A DNA stretch of 64,000 bases, from assembly GCA_019155185.1 (NCBI GenBank), contig CM032797.1, positions 17,136,659 to 17,200,658 on the forward strand, in the 5' to 3' direction. The translations under genes were made by a program, and so were the position numbers. This document shows, one piece after another, positions 1 to 13,753 of the stretch (position 1 is its first letter; every line of letters begins with the position of its first letter). This stretch comes from Beaufortia kweichowensis (taxonomy: Eukaryota > Chordata > Actinopteri > Cypriniformes > Gastromyzontidae). The notes beneath the pieces were generated by a model. That model saw only the letters and a list, made by a program, of their open reading frames with translations. It was not told the origin of the DNA and made no database searches.

Positions 1-1015
1 TTTTAATCATGTTATTATATTATTACCATAAGGATATACATTTGCAATATATTAAATATATTATAGAGTGTATTTAATCTATATTCTAATATATTATATT
101 GACAAAAAAGCATTTCTGTGAATTTAATTCAGTCACTAAGTCAAAGTATACAACTTATTTGAAACATTAGACAATGTCAAAACAAAGTTAATCTGCAGAG
201 TTTGGAGTTCACAGTGTATATATAATGATTTAATGTAACTAAACTGAGATGATCCAGATCTAGAAACATGTGCAGTTACAATACAAAATACAAACTGATT
301 TTAGACAAAACTCATTTTCACGTTGTCACGTGTGTGTGTGTGTTGTGAAAAGCTCTTACATTTAAAGATTCAGTATAAAGTGAGCCAGACGCCCATCAAC
401 AGGTTTTCTTCCTTCTGTTCATCAGGTGTATATTCTGTAAACTCGTGTGTCACTGTGTTTAACAGCTCACTCGTAGCAGGAAACTTAAAAACACATAAAG
501 CATTGGATAAAGTGGATATGAATCTATTATCTGTCTACTCATACCAAAACTGCAAATGCATCCTATTGTTTGCCTACGATGAAGACCCGCCATATGCGAG
601 CATGTGCGCGTTCACGCGATCTGTTCGTCAGACACAACAACACGATCGTAACCGCTTCAGACGATTCAGTTCATTGCAGCGAATCATTCAAATTGATTCA
701 TGACCCTATTCGGACGGGTTTGCCTATTGTTCACTCATTGCTTTCAAAAGAATCGACTCAAATGAATCATTCATTGGCGAATGCCCAAGTAAAACAATAT
801 GGCAACCTTAAAATTAACTAGACATTTTCGTGAAACACTAAAATGAAGGAACGTCACGCAGTGTAACGAAGTAAAAGTACAGATTTTTTATTAGAAATAT
901 ACTCAAAAGTAAAAGTATACAATTTTAAATTTATTTTAGAAAAGTACATATTTTCCAAAAATCTTACTCAAGTAAATGTAACGCAGTATATGTAGCGCGT
1001 TACTACCCACCTCTG
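1..1015 (-). mobile_element. hAT-like non-autonomous DNA transposon, copy 1 (cut by window edge)
   Basis: On the minus strand the element starts at 1015 with CAGAGGTGGGTAGTAACGCG, followed by subterminal TTACTTGAGTA-type motifs typical of fish hAT (Tol2-like) elements. From 1 to about 587 it matches the reverse complement of 13880-14480 nearly base for base. Relative to the other copy it carries 291 extra bases (588-878), so it is the longer form. Its far end lies left of the window. Open frames in it (126 aa and 83 aa) have no transposase features and I treat them as chance frames. Confidence 0.75.
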
Positions 1016-1017
1016 CA

Positions 1018-1175
1018 ATGGAAGTCAATGGGGCTCAATGTTGTTATCCAACATTCTTCAAAATATCTTCTTTTGTGCTCAGCAGAAGAATGAAAGTCAT
1101 ACAGGTCTGACATGACATGTGGATAAATAAAATGATGAAATTTTTTATTTTTTGGTGAACTATCCCTTTTAAATA
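1018..1175. repeat. Cyprinid interspersed repeat ending in TGAACTATCCCTTTTAA
   Basis: It contains the blocks GTCAATGGGGCTCAATG, AAAATATCTTCTTTTGTG and GGTGAACTATCCCTTTTAA, which I recognise as a very common cyprinid repeat often forming an imperfect hairpin. Related copies lie at 27699-27890 and 39231-39487. It abuts the hAT-like copy directly. Confidence 0.6.
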
Positions 1176-2231
1176 CCCCCTACTTTGGACAGCTACAAAT
1201 GGTGTGTATTAATGCTAAATGGCCTTTATTCCTTCAAAGCTTCTTATATCTGTTTAAAAAAACCTAAATCAAGCCAGTCTTTCTATGTAAACTTTTTATA
1301 CATTTTTGATAATTAAGTATTTGTGAGAAAAAAACAGCATCTTTTTAATTTGGTCAGAGCAATAAACATCTTCTGCAGATCAGTTGCTCCAAACTAAAGA
1401 ATTCCGTCGTCATACCCACTTTCATGTCACTATAAACTCATCTGTGAAACACAAAAGGAGTAATTATTATCAAAATGTCAAAGCTACTTTTCCATGCAAT
1501 GAAAATGCCTGATGATAACTGGCTGTCATGGTCAGCTGCATTTTTGCTTGGCCTTGGATTAACAGCTTAAACAGATACACACACATGTATTTTATGACAT
1601 AAAATTTGTTCCATGATGATCTCAAAGTACACTAAACAACAGTATACAGCCCCTGTGGAGAGTCCCGCTAACCTGCGCATCTAGCAGGATTGCGATCCCA
1701 GAAATTTTCCACGTCTTGGATTCACCACATTTGAGACTGCAGCCCAGATTCTTATTGATTAAGCAACAAACGTAACCACACAGTCACAAAGTAGCGCTTA
1801 AATTTATTACGAGCGTAATTTAAAGTTGCGTGACTGCAGAAAGGGAAGCTACAAAAGTGAAGTGCGGCACAGGTAAGACGTTTTTAAAGAGCAGTTACAC
1901 CCTGTGAAACTCCAAATATCTGTCAATGGCATTTTTACAACAACAGAAGAATTTTCCTTCATTTCGAAACACAAAAAGAGAAGAAAAGCGACTGCATGGG
2001 ACACGCATTTAATCCTTTAAGTGTGCTTTAATTTTACAGCATCGGTCAGTTTATATAATGGAAGTGAAATAGCTTTGGGATTGGACAGCTGGAAAGATCT
2101 CATCATTACCAAAGTTTAACTGACATTTGAACAAAGAGAGCTGTTGTCTGGGCAGTTCTTCCCAGGACAGAGTAAGTGACAGGCTCAATTGCCCTCCTAC
2201 GCAGGGTGGAGTCTCCCATACAGCATGACTC

Positions 2232-2277
2232 ATACATACACAAACTTAATACATGCATACACACACATACACACATG
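2232..2277. repeat. CA-rich microsatellite
   Basis: Imperfect run of ACACAC with TAC interruptions, followed by CATGCGCGC. Confidence 0.6.
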
Positions 2278-2806
2278 CGCGCTTTCCAGACCAGTAGATT
2301 TCCTATTCAGGGAGTTACAGGTGAAAGTGTTTCACGAGGGTCTGGCTGTCTGGCTGTCTGCAGTCCCCGATAGGGAGTGTGTGAGCAAACTTTGTTTTCA
2401 CTTGCCGTCCGGGCAACCTGCCAGACCAAATAAGACTTTTATACTTTGTTTCTAGGCCTCTCCTTTGTAAGCAGGTCCTCACATGAGAGTTGTTAATGAT
2501 GTCATTTCCTCTTTCACAGTACTAGGGCTTATTGAATCCATAACCTGCAGTGATGTCTCCCCTTTGGAGAATCAGCTAATCAGACTTATTTTAACATAAC
2601 GTCCGGCTCCATCCAGAAGTCGACCTGATGGCTGATGGTAGATACGCAGCAGAGAGCAAATATTGTTTTAATCCATTAGCCAACTTGAGCCATCAGTTAC
2701 GCGGCCGAACAACAAGTATCGATGGATGTGGATACGCGGTATCTAGTTTCAGGGCAAGTGGGCCGTGATTGAGACTGATTGGATTAAGATGATAACATAG
2801 ACGGCT

Positions 2807-2819
2807 GTTACCTAGCAAC
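2807..2819. promoter_or_regulatory. RFX X-box-like palindrome
   Basis: GTTACCTAGCAAC fits the X-box consensus GTNRCC(0-3N)RGYAAC with a 1-bp spacer. It sits in a GC-richer block without open frames. By length alone about one such match per two windows of this size is expected by chance, so this is only a candidate. Confidence 0.2.
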
Positions 2820-5800
2820 GCAAACAGTTATGCTGTAAACAGCAGCCGGCCATTAAACATAAAACACGATGCTCGTACTTGTATAAAATCTGCACTCTCA
2901 TTTTGGTCGATAACAGGGCACGATGTAGGACAAAATAATCAGAGATTTTCATAATATGCATTGAGAGAAGTTTTGCAGCTGGAAAACAAATGTGCAGACG
3001 TCATCATCGAGTAAAATAAGACCAGCACTTTATCTAAAGGATCCAATTTTATGGGTCTTCCTCTCATTAAAATAAACTTCCTGCCTGACCTCAGATATCG
3101 CTAACTTTCTGTTTCCTTTTTATTTTCCAAACACAGCCTCCTGCCTGATCCTTTGAGGCTTGTTTTGAGGCAGAAAACGCAAGTTTCCTCCCCTCACGCT
3201 GGTGTTATTTAAGGAAAAGGCAGCCTCTCCCTCCTCTCTCTGCTCTGGGATGGGTGTGGTTTTCAAAGACAAACTTCTGAATGATGTGTACGCCTCACTT
3301 TCAGTTGACTGGAGTCTGACTAGAGGAGGAGCGTGGAGCCGAGCTTTGCTCAGGACGTTTACAGTGGAGATCAGGCTCTCAATGTATGGACGCTCCGCAT
3401 GGCCCCGGTGCCATGCTGGCCTGCTTGTGAGGATGGCCAAGGCCACTTCAATGAAAGTTTTGCTTTATTACAGCATCTGGACTTGATTGTGAGTAAATAT
3501 AAAAACTTTTTTATTGTTCATTTCGGGAGAAATCATCTTTATTTAAACTTTTTTTTCAGAATATCAACAGTTTTATTAGACTATTGTATTGGCAAAATTT
3601 GCCTCTGATGCTTGGTTTGCTTAAATCAAATTTTGGGATTATACAATACGGCTTGAGGCTGGTTTGTTCTCTTTGTGTGCATGCTGTATTGTGCCTGCAA
3701 CTGTTCACCTGTTAGAATGTGCGGGAACACATGTGATGCAAAAATATATAAATATATAAATATATATATAAATATGTTTAAATATAAGCAAATAAAAATC
3801 CATGCTTGTGGACTACAAAAATTAATAACAGTAGGCCAGTGATACAGAAAAATCATTAACAAAGGCTTTCACCTTCAGCTTTTATGGAGTTGAAAATTGC
3901 TGACTACGATTCCCTGTATGCGAGAACATGGATGTAAAAAATAAAATACAAACACCAGAGAAATATTAAATTAATTTTTTTCAAAAAAGTTATATTTATT
4001 TATATTTAGTGAGCAAATTGTTTTTAGATATAAACAGATTGAAAAAGAATAAGCATAAACTTAGCACTTATTATTTATGACCTTTAGGTCACAAATTACT
4101 GCTTAAATATTGAAAACTGATGCTCATTATAATGTGGCAGGAGACATTTATAGGGCCTGTGTTTATCGTGCTTGGACTGAGATTGTAACATTGGAACTTG
4201 CATTTAACCGCACGTATTGTGAAAACCCACAGCTCTGACATAAAGTTTCACAATAAACATACTTCAAACGAGCTTTAAAGAGAAAATACAAACTGAATTT
4301 AACACGCAGTAACATTTCTTAGGGATAAAAACACATTTATATGCTCCCATTTAGACTCCCCACGCATCAAAACCGGATTTATACTGAGTTTAATAGCAAA
4401 CAGATTCTGTTGAATCTCTCGACAATTTGTTTGGGCGTCAGGGTTGTTTACAACATAACAGGGCTGCTATTTATCTGTATTTTATCATTCTAAATTAACA
4501 TCTAGAAAACATACTATTGTTATATTTTAACAAAGTGTCAACCAATAACCACTGCACACATAAAAAAGATAATAAGTGCAGCTGTAATCACTAAATCATT
4601 TCTAAAGATTTTGTTTTTAGAGAAAAATAGACAACTAAGAAAAAATGAACTTGTAATTTAATTCTAGATCCCTTTAAAATCATCATAAAAAACCCCAAGC
4701 ATGTGCTTTGTCTCAGTTGGGTGCTGGCAGAGAGAGAGGAAGCAAGCCATCTTTTCCACCTGACATCACTAATGTAATGAGAACAACACTGTGCCTGAGA
4801 TTCTGTGTGCTGGGCCTGTAACAGTACTCTGTCTTTACCCACCTACATGAATCAGACACAATGTACAGCCAAACTGTCAAATCTGAATCAAACACACAAT
4901 CTGTCTAAAAAACTCATTTTAAAATGTTCAAAAGTCTGTAGACAAAGTAAAAAATCTGTTTTCAATATTGCATGCAACTTTGTTCAACAACTTGTTTGTA
5001 GGCCATCAGATATGAGTTGCAATGAGTATATTTGAATTTTTCGTACGCTATGTACCAAATGTGTTTGCGACATATTGCAAACTAAAAATACCCTTCACTG
5101 TATTTCAAATTGTGTCATTTTAAATGATACACTTTTACATAAAAATGTATTTCCTACTTAAAATCAATCTAGAAAAGCCTAAAAGGAAAAACAAATACAT
5201 TTCTAAAACTCTGCAAGCTTAGAGGTTACTACAATTTTCCATCTTGCACACTTGTCAATACCACGTTTTGCTCATTGAGGTGGTCCTTATTTCTGGCCCA
5301 CATGACTCTAATCCTATTTCAGACTAACCTGAGCATGTCAAACAAGTCGTGCACTTTGATGTCTGTGGCATTTTCTGAATTTTCACAATAATTTAACCTA
5401 ACAGAGAGTCAAATATAATTGTGACGTAAGCCTGTAATCCTGCAGCGACATGACACTGGTAAATTGCGAGCAACAGGGCTAATCTGATAGAATTCAAGTT
5501 AAACAAAACCTCCTGTGTTGTGTTGCTACCAGTAAATGAGCATCTGTATGAAAATGCTTCTTCCTGGCAGCTTATAGGATGCTAGAGCAGAGCGGTGGAA
5601 AGGAAATGGCTGCATGATGCACGCAAACAAATTATGAGGAGGGGGAAGGGAAATGACATCATAGCGGCCCATATCTGAACAAATCAGGTTAGGATTCATT
5701 ACTAATTTCATCAACAATGCCTAGGAAAGTAATAACATTAATTAGTAGCAAAATGGAAGAAACAAAACCCAACATCACTGAGATTTGAATTGGATCACAA

Positions 5801-8800
5801 CGATGCATTTATTAAAGTCTAAACATGATTGGGACCAACATGAAAATTCTCAAGTAATCATATCTTACGACGGAAAAAGGCTCCATCTTTTGAGACACTC
5901 TTTCATGTTTTCAGATTTGTTAAGTAAAATAATAGTGCTCGAAATAAATGCTTGCAAACATGATAAATCCTCAGAATGTCAAGGACCCTGCTAAGTGTCA
6001 GAGTGATAATGTGAATGAGAGCAGAAGACAGCAGGCAGACAGCGGGGTGAAAAGGAACAAGGAAAATAAAGATGAAAGAGCAATTATGGGCAAAGACCTG
6101 GTGTGAGAGGTTTTGTTCTCTACGACTTGTTTACAGGAAGTCTTCTAAGGTCCAACAGATGGGCGCATTCAGTGGGAGAGATTTTATTGCATTTTTCCAA
6201 GTCCTATAAAGTCCCCAAATTTTCCCTACCTTCATTTATGCGTGGGAAAGCAACGCTGAAGTGCTGCTAATCGGCAAACGGTCGGCAAGAGTATGCCAGG
6301 TTAATTAGCTAAAATTGCTACCATTTTAATAATTGGTGTCCTAGTGTTCTTTTGAGGCCAAAGACCTTCAGGAAACCGTTTGCTAAAATAATCTATACCC
6401 TTCCCGAGGCTTCTGTGTCATGCAACACATTACAGAGACAAAACTTCACTGCCTTATATCGAATAGCGTTGCACAGTGTGCATTGCACCCTTTAGTGATA
6501 GATATCATTGAAGCTGTCTTTTTGGATGACATACATTTTTTAAGGGATGAATTGGGCAAGTTTTGGTTTAGTCTGAGTGTGATTTTGCTCACCATCTTGT
6601 GTCCACAGAAAGTGGTTTGTGAAAATTATGGTGGATTCTCCTCTCATTCATCTGAAAGCCTGTTGGATATTTAGTTAATGAAGGGTGTCTTTGACAGATT
6701 TTGGCAAATGTTGCCGTGCTGTCGTGTGATTGTTTTTCTGATGTGGTCCCTCTGGAGGAAAATGTAAACCATTTGTGAGAGACTGTGATAAAGAGTGTTT
6801 AAAGTTTGATTTAATATGAATAAATAGGCAATAAACTAATACTGATGAATAGAATTAAATTATGTTTATAATAAATTGTATTACACAAATATCTATTTTT
6901 TCCCCAAATACTAAAACAACATCAAAAACAACATGTGGTTTATATATACTGTAAATCAAAACCTTGACCTTTTCTGTTTCGTATTAAAATGATTGTTAAT
7001 GATACCACAAATCAGTTACAGTTAAAATGGTTTGCATGAATGCTAAACAAGCATGAAGTCAAAAACAAGTACTTCCAGTACACTTGAGGTAATTGCAATA
7101 TATAATCTTTGCAGTAACAGAATCCTGGAGAGGAGGTGACCGTCTACAAATCAAAAATCATATTCTGGATGTGTAATTACTGATAGCTGTGATTATTTCT
7201 AGAATATATTTATCATGAACGTAGTCTTCTTTTTACTAGCAAAAAAGATTTTGATGTCAAAGCTTCAGGCAAATATTTAGTCTTTAACTGAAAACTTTAT
7301 CTCCTTGTGTGTCTATATACACATGTATGCTGGTTTAAACACACATGTTTAAATTTGTGCTATTGCAGTATTAACAGTGCGCAGACGGCTCTTTATTCTG
7401 TACTGTTTACGTCGTCTTCAAATTAGCATTCAGTTTCTCAGTTAAAGCCTGGTTGGCTCCGCATGTATCACAGTTCCCTGTCCAAACTCCAGGCCCCCGC
7501 CAAAGGGCCTTTTCCATACACACCAGGCACACAGTCAACTTTATCTGCGGCATCGGCCTGGGAAGCCCGCCCACTCGCTTCCCAGCATGCAATGCCTCCC
7601 TTTGTCCACATAAGTGTTTCCTCTCGGGCAGGACGAGGCAATGGCGTCAGAGCAGCCAGACCAATCACGTGTGTCCTGGGCTACCCCTGAGGCCGTCTAG
7701 CCATAACAGCTGAGACTGTGAAAATCATGTGTAATCATGGGGAGAGAAGCTCTGGCAATATTTCAGACATGCAGCACAAGTCCTGTGATCGTGTGCCAGA
7801 GGCAGGACAGGGTGTCAGATAGTAGATGCAGACAGAAAATACAAGGTGCCGGTCTCAACTGCCTGTAATTTTGGAGGCATGCTGCGGCAGCTCAAGGCAA
7901 GTAGATGATAGACGTTATGAGAGCGAAAGAACCTATAACTAAAACCTAAAACCATGTTTTTTCGAAAGCATTTTGGAAATTGATATCTTAATTTACACTC
8001 TGGAGGGGTGATGGGGAAAAGATACAAAACAGATCTTGATGTAGATTCACGGAACTTTGCAGCACATTAAAACCTCAAGGAATTACACACACACTCATCT
8101 TTACACAGTTTATAAGTCGTAAAAAGTTCACAAAGTAGAAAAATGATTTTTAAAAAAAGCAAACAGCTTTGTGATTTTTCCAAACGCTCTGCAATGTGAC
8201 TCGGGTTCACATGGCCATTGATGAAACCGCATTAAGAAACCTGAGCGTACAAATTTGAATTATGACTCATCAAATAAAAATGTTCATTTCTAGTGTTTAA
8301 ACAGTGTTATTTAAGATAAACTTCTTTGCATACATTTTTATATTTCAAAATATTTAGATTTACTTTTTTTTACCTTTATTCATTCATTCTTTACTTTCAT
8401 CCTATTATTTAGGAGTACTTATTTTTGATTGACCGATACAATTAAACTTCAAGTCTTTTATTATTTGCTTCCAATGAGACTTTTGAAAGGTGCTTTTAGT
8501 CATTTTAAAAGTGATGTGACAATTATTTGGTTTTATTGAGCTTGCTCTCTGGAACACATATTATGCTGTCAAAAGGAAATGGAAAACACAGTTTCCCACT
8601 TGCAGCCATGAAGCTTTCTGAATGACTGCACAGTAACAGAGCTCACTAACTAATCTTTGCCCGGCTAATGGCACGAGCTTGATGGACAAATGAGCCAATT
8701 AGAACATCTGCAGATGTCACCGAGTGTTATAGAACTGAATAAACCTCTTGATTGGACCACTCTAAATCACACGTAACGCATTAACATCTGTTCATGTCTA

Positions 8801-11539
8801 AAAGTGGATTCATGTTCAAATCTTGCACTTATATATATTTAAAAACTAAATAAAGTAATACAGTAATAAAACTGATTAAATAAAATAAAACAAGGAAAAA
8901 AATTACAACTACACTTTAGAGCTTGTAATTAATAGGGATTTTAGACCGTTCAGTTCACTGAAATTAATCTCTTAATCCTAAAAATATTTTAAAATTAATA
9001 GGCATATGCTTAAATGATTGAAATTATATATGTAGACAAAAATAAAATGCATTATGCATATAATGCAATATAAATGTGACAACATATTAATTTCTTGCAT
9101 TAGAAAACTAATATTTTATTTATTTATTTATTATGGATGACTTGGCCTGGATTATGGATTTCATGGTAAAACCTTAAGCAGCAACTTAATAAAATGAAAA
9201 AGTAAAAAGCATAATTTTCATTTTACAAATTCTAGGAAAAGAGTGACTTTAATTTATTTTGGAAGTAACATTTAAACTCCTTATGTTAAAAATCTGTTTT
9301 TTGCTTGCTGCTCTTTGTTTTTTTGATGCTTCTGTGTTTATTTCATTTTTTTCAGTTCAGTCTCTGAATTTTCTCATGCCGATTTCTAAATATTTATTTG
9401 ACAGGCTGTTCCTGCTTCTTTTTTGGCAAGGGATGATAAGATTTTCTTTGGCCATAAGAGAGTGTGAGAACTTCAGTAATAGTTTCAGCCCGCTCCATTA
9501 GGAATAACATGCATATGTATAAATGGTCTTTCCAATGCTAGAATAAAGTCTGTGTGTTTAAAGCCAGCTATAAATCTAAAGGTTTCATGTTTAGCCTAAA
9601 TTCAGCATCTTTTTGGCCTTCCTGGAATTTTTAGTGTATAGATCAGACAGATCAGAAATGGCAGGGAAAAGACAGGGACAAAGATGAGAAAATGACACGT
9701 GCCAGATCTGAACTCGTTTCACCTGCATGAGGGCCACGACTTAACATGTCGGAGCATGCGTGCACACCGATCTGCTATAGACCAAACAGAAAGTTCAGCA
9801 AGGTTATTTTCTTTCCATAGAATTAGTCTGTGTATTATTCAACAATAAAAATATTGTAAATGTTTGAATAAGTCTAATATTCTGATTAGTGGCACTATAG
9901 CATCTTAAAGCTTGGTCTGCATTGGAAGTACCTGCAGCACTGGAAAATGCTGTTCAAATAAACAACTTCATAAAATCTACAGTATATATTCAAACATAAT
10001 GGGTTTTTTTCATAAATAGCTTTCAGAAAGAATAAAACGTCTCTCTCCCTTCCTTTTTATAGATCCTTTCCATGACGTCTATCTGGAGACAATTTCAAAA
10101 CGGCAGCCCTTGGTGAGTTATTACATTCATGAGAAAAAGTCTTGTTTTAACTCTGAGCTTCACAGACATGTTGATCCCAACAGATATTTAAAGCCAATTG
10201 AGTAAAGACAAAGCAAAATGCCCTCACTCGTTTTTTATCGTTTGTTTTGTTTTTGGTCGCCCACTGTAAATCACGCGCAGTTGCCAGCAAGACGCGACCC
10301 TTCATAACCGAAACCCATAATAGCATAATAAAGGTTCCAGATCTTTATAAAAACATCCATTTGCATTTGCTTCAGACAGAATGCCCTCCTGGCTTTTAAT
10401 GTGGCCTCTAACGCAATTAGTTTCAGGCTACAGTCACGCAGATGAGAAATGACCACATCTAAACATCTCTGAAGACACATGAGGAGAAGCAAGGTCATGA
10501 TCCACCGCACGCAACGACAGCCAAGATGATTCATGCAGAAAATGACCTCTATTATCTAGCTGTTGCAGTGTCCCTGACAATTGTGTGTTTTTCATTATGT
10601 CAGCCACTTGATATGATATAATCATTCCACATAATGAGCACCATTTAACAGGGTAAACTCTTTGATGTAAGGGTCCCACTTGGCTAAAGTTGGTAACAAT
10701 TTGCTGGCAAGAGGACAAATCTTGTCAACACCCATAATGACAGAATCTAATGGCACCGTGAACACATGCACGGAACCCTGGCCGTCCCAGGGCCATGTAA
10801 ACAAAAGATACTATAGCTCTGTATAAGCCAGTCTGGGCAAATCATCCCCATGAGCAGACTGTAAAACCGGAGACGTGTGACACCAAAGCAGCAAGGAACG
10901 AAGTTTGTCTCTACGGCTAGATATGACTTTTTCTTCCTCACGTCCCCGTGGTCATCTCATCCATGGGCCAGCTGGAGGGATTCCTGGCAGAGTGATTTGG
11001 AATTATATCATAAAATCACATTGCCAGGGATTTCCAACCAGCTGTGAACTGTTTACTTCAGGAAACTCTCCGTCAGCTGACCCTACCTACACCCTGAAGG
11101 ATGAAGCCGTCAAACCTGTCCCGCTGTCAAATCAAAGAAAACACAAAAGTATTTTCCCGCCATGCCCAGGGGACAGAGTAAGCTACCCTCAGAATGACCC
11201 ATAGCCCGGGGTTGAAATAATACTAGTGTTATAGATTCAAATAGAAAGCTGGTATCTTTAGGTCCCACATATGTTTTGTTTTGCTTCTTTTTGTTCATTG
11301 GATAAACACTGGCTCTGGGTCTTATGACTGCGGTTTTGGGAAACTGGAAACATGATATTAGGCTATCGTGAAATCCAGACATACAGCACATATAAAAAGC
11401 TGTGGCTTCGGCAGCTGCGGCGGTCTATCAAATGGGTGGTTCATGTGGCGAGTGCAGGAATTAACACCATACCACTTTGTTAAGCATTTGGACATGTGAG
11501 GAAAAATGTGATAATGTATTCATTAAGCACAGCAATGTC

Positions 11540-11830
11540 TGTTTTTCCTATTTGAATTTATTTATTTAAAAACAACAATTATATATCATTATTTATTCTC
11601 TAAAATAAATAAATAATTAAAATTATAATATACATATATTTTAAATTAACAATTTTATATATTAATATAGTCATATTTTATATATTAATATATTAATTAT
11701 AAATATTAATTGTTATAAATTAAATTAATTACATTATTAATTAAATTAATTATAAATTAAACATATTAAGAAATATTTTTTAAATTATATTTATTATATT
11801 TAGTATAAAAATAAAATGTACTTAATCAAC
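11540..11830. repeat. AT-rich low-complexity tract
   Basis: Almost only A and T, dominated by ATTAATTATAAATTAA-type words. It has no other feature. Confidence 0.7.
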
Positions 11831-13753
11831 ATATGTGTTCATATCTTTTTTGGAAAAGCAAGCACCATTACAACTTCTGAAAATAAACAGTCGTGTTCTA
11901 CTGTGTTATTGCCAATCACTGTGATATTTATATATTTAGATAATATTGATATATTGTGCAGCCCTAAAAATGATAATTTATGATGTCTGATTCAAAGATA
12001 TTTCAACAAAAGTCCGGGAGAGCATGTGGATTTAGTGTCCTGTTGCAAACACGTGATAACATTTGATGAAGTTTCGTGAGGGGCAGGACTTAGCTCATTC
12101 TGTGAACAGATCTCGGATATCCCATGTTCACAGTGGCTAAGTTCCGCTTCTCTGAGGCGCACGCTCCAACAAGAGGTGTGAACACAAACATGACGGATGG
12201 CCTTATTATAACAAACCGGAAGAAGGACACAAGCCTCATCCAGAGGAACTATACGGGAAATGAAGTCACAGTATAATCTTGGTTCTCACCCGCTCTCTCG
12301 GACAGGGTGGTCTAGTTACACTGGCATTACGCCAGAGCTTTATTCAACCTAGCTGAATGGAGCAGAGCTTTAAAGCCCCTTTAATCTCTGTCAGTAAATG
12401 GTTGCTACTAATGTATACAGTTTAAAAATAGAGCAAACAGATAGAATAATATGGAACAAAACACCTAACTTAAATGGGGAGAAACAAATCAGATTTCCTT
12501 GCATTTATTGAAGATCATGCATGTTTTCAGGTCATGATGAGGAAATATCCAGTCCACGGATCCTATCAGTAAAGCTCAAGGAAATACTAAGAACATAATA
12601 AAAAATGTAATTTCTTTTTAAATTATTCATTTTTTATTTTAATTGTTATGTTGATATAATTTGGAATTAAACTATTACAACTTATATGATCTGTTATGGA
12701 TTCCACTATATATACTATAAGTAGACATCAAATCTGAATACTGACATATTGTCTACTACCTTCCCTGACTCTGATGCAATCCTTTTTCTTATTAATGTCC
12801 CAAAGATATCTATGCTGTAAAAGCTCTGATTTTGATCATCAGATGGACTGATGTGCAAACAGACAGAAAACATGGATGTTGCAATATTCCACAACATTCA
12901 TGCAACCGCATAGCATGAGAGTGGAACAAGGCACCGCCCTGGGTTTAACCTCCTGTGCCTACTGAGCTGATAACAGTTGATGTATTTAGCACTGGCTCAG
13001 TTCAGCAGGAACCGGAGTTAAGCCCCTTACAGACCAAGAAAGCTTTCGAAGACTCTGCGGCTTACTAAAAGTGCAGTCATCTCTCAGGATATTACTCCAT
13101 ATATTAATTTTGATGTTATCTGGCAAGATCTAAAGACCATGGAGGAAGGCTGCTCCTGTAATTTGAGGCTTAAACAAATAATAGGAGCAGAGTTTTTCCA
13201 GATACATTTCCAACTGGATCATTTACAGCAGGCTAAATGCAATAATTCAACTAATTACTTGCCGATATGTCAATCTTACTTCTCTAAGGACCTCAGTGCA
13301 AAATGAGATTATCTAAAAAAAGCACAAATAATAAAATAACATTTAAAACTGGCATTGAGTTTTGTTTTTGTATGAATGTATGCAAAAAGTCATCAAACAC
13401 CTTCAGAATTATTGTAACCAATGAGAAAAGTTTCCTTATGCGTCATTACAAATCACACAATGAGACATGAAGGGGGACCCTCAGGTTTACACCGCACACA
13501 GATTCACTGCAGCTGTGGACCCTCCACAGTTACATAATAAGCGTTTAGCGGCTTGCGTGTGACGAGATCATCTTGTCTCTATCCTTTCAAGCTCAGAGAG
13601 CAGCGACAGATGGCTCTTTGTTAAAGATATATGGTTTGTGAGCTTAGGCCAAACTTTCTGTCAAGAAGAGGCAGAAGACTGTCACAACTATCCGTAGCTG
13701 AACCCTCAAATGTAAATCTATTTGTTGCTTTTTCCCTGCTCTAAGCGTCTCAA

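Larger units (their letters stand above)
1176..13753. other. Gene-free stretch between the two hAT-like copies
   Basis: No exon chain or recognisable protein was found on either strand; open frames here are 60-108 aa and lack family motifs. It contains CA-rich microsatellites near 2232-2277, AT-rich low complexity (3741-3785, 11540-11830), and GC-richer blocks at about 2140-2460, 2600-2860, 3130-3460, 7440-7720, 10900-11200 and 12120-12350 that could be conserved non-coding elements. A repeat-like end (GCAGCCCTA, near 11930-11965) resembles a common fish DNA-transposon terminus. Confidence 0.5.

Noticed and set aside
323..703. 126-aa and 83-aa open frames, and the matching 124-aa frame at 13833-14207
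   Set aside because: They are the same repeated DNA in two transposon copies. The translation has no transposase or other domain, and the copies differ by an indel that changes the frame end.
3120..3486. Opposed 108-aa and 94-aa frames as a small gene
   Set aside because: The two frames overlap on opposite strands, with no motif, no splice partner and no promoter sign.
11420..12312. GLI-like sites at 11432 (TGGGTGGTT) and 12304 (AGGGTGGTC)
   Set aside because: Each has one mismatch to the 9-bp core. Such matches are frequent by chance, and they lie far from ptch2.
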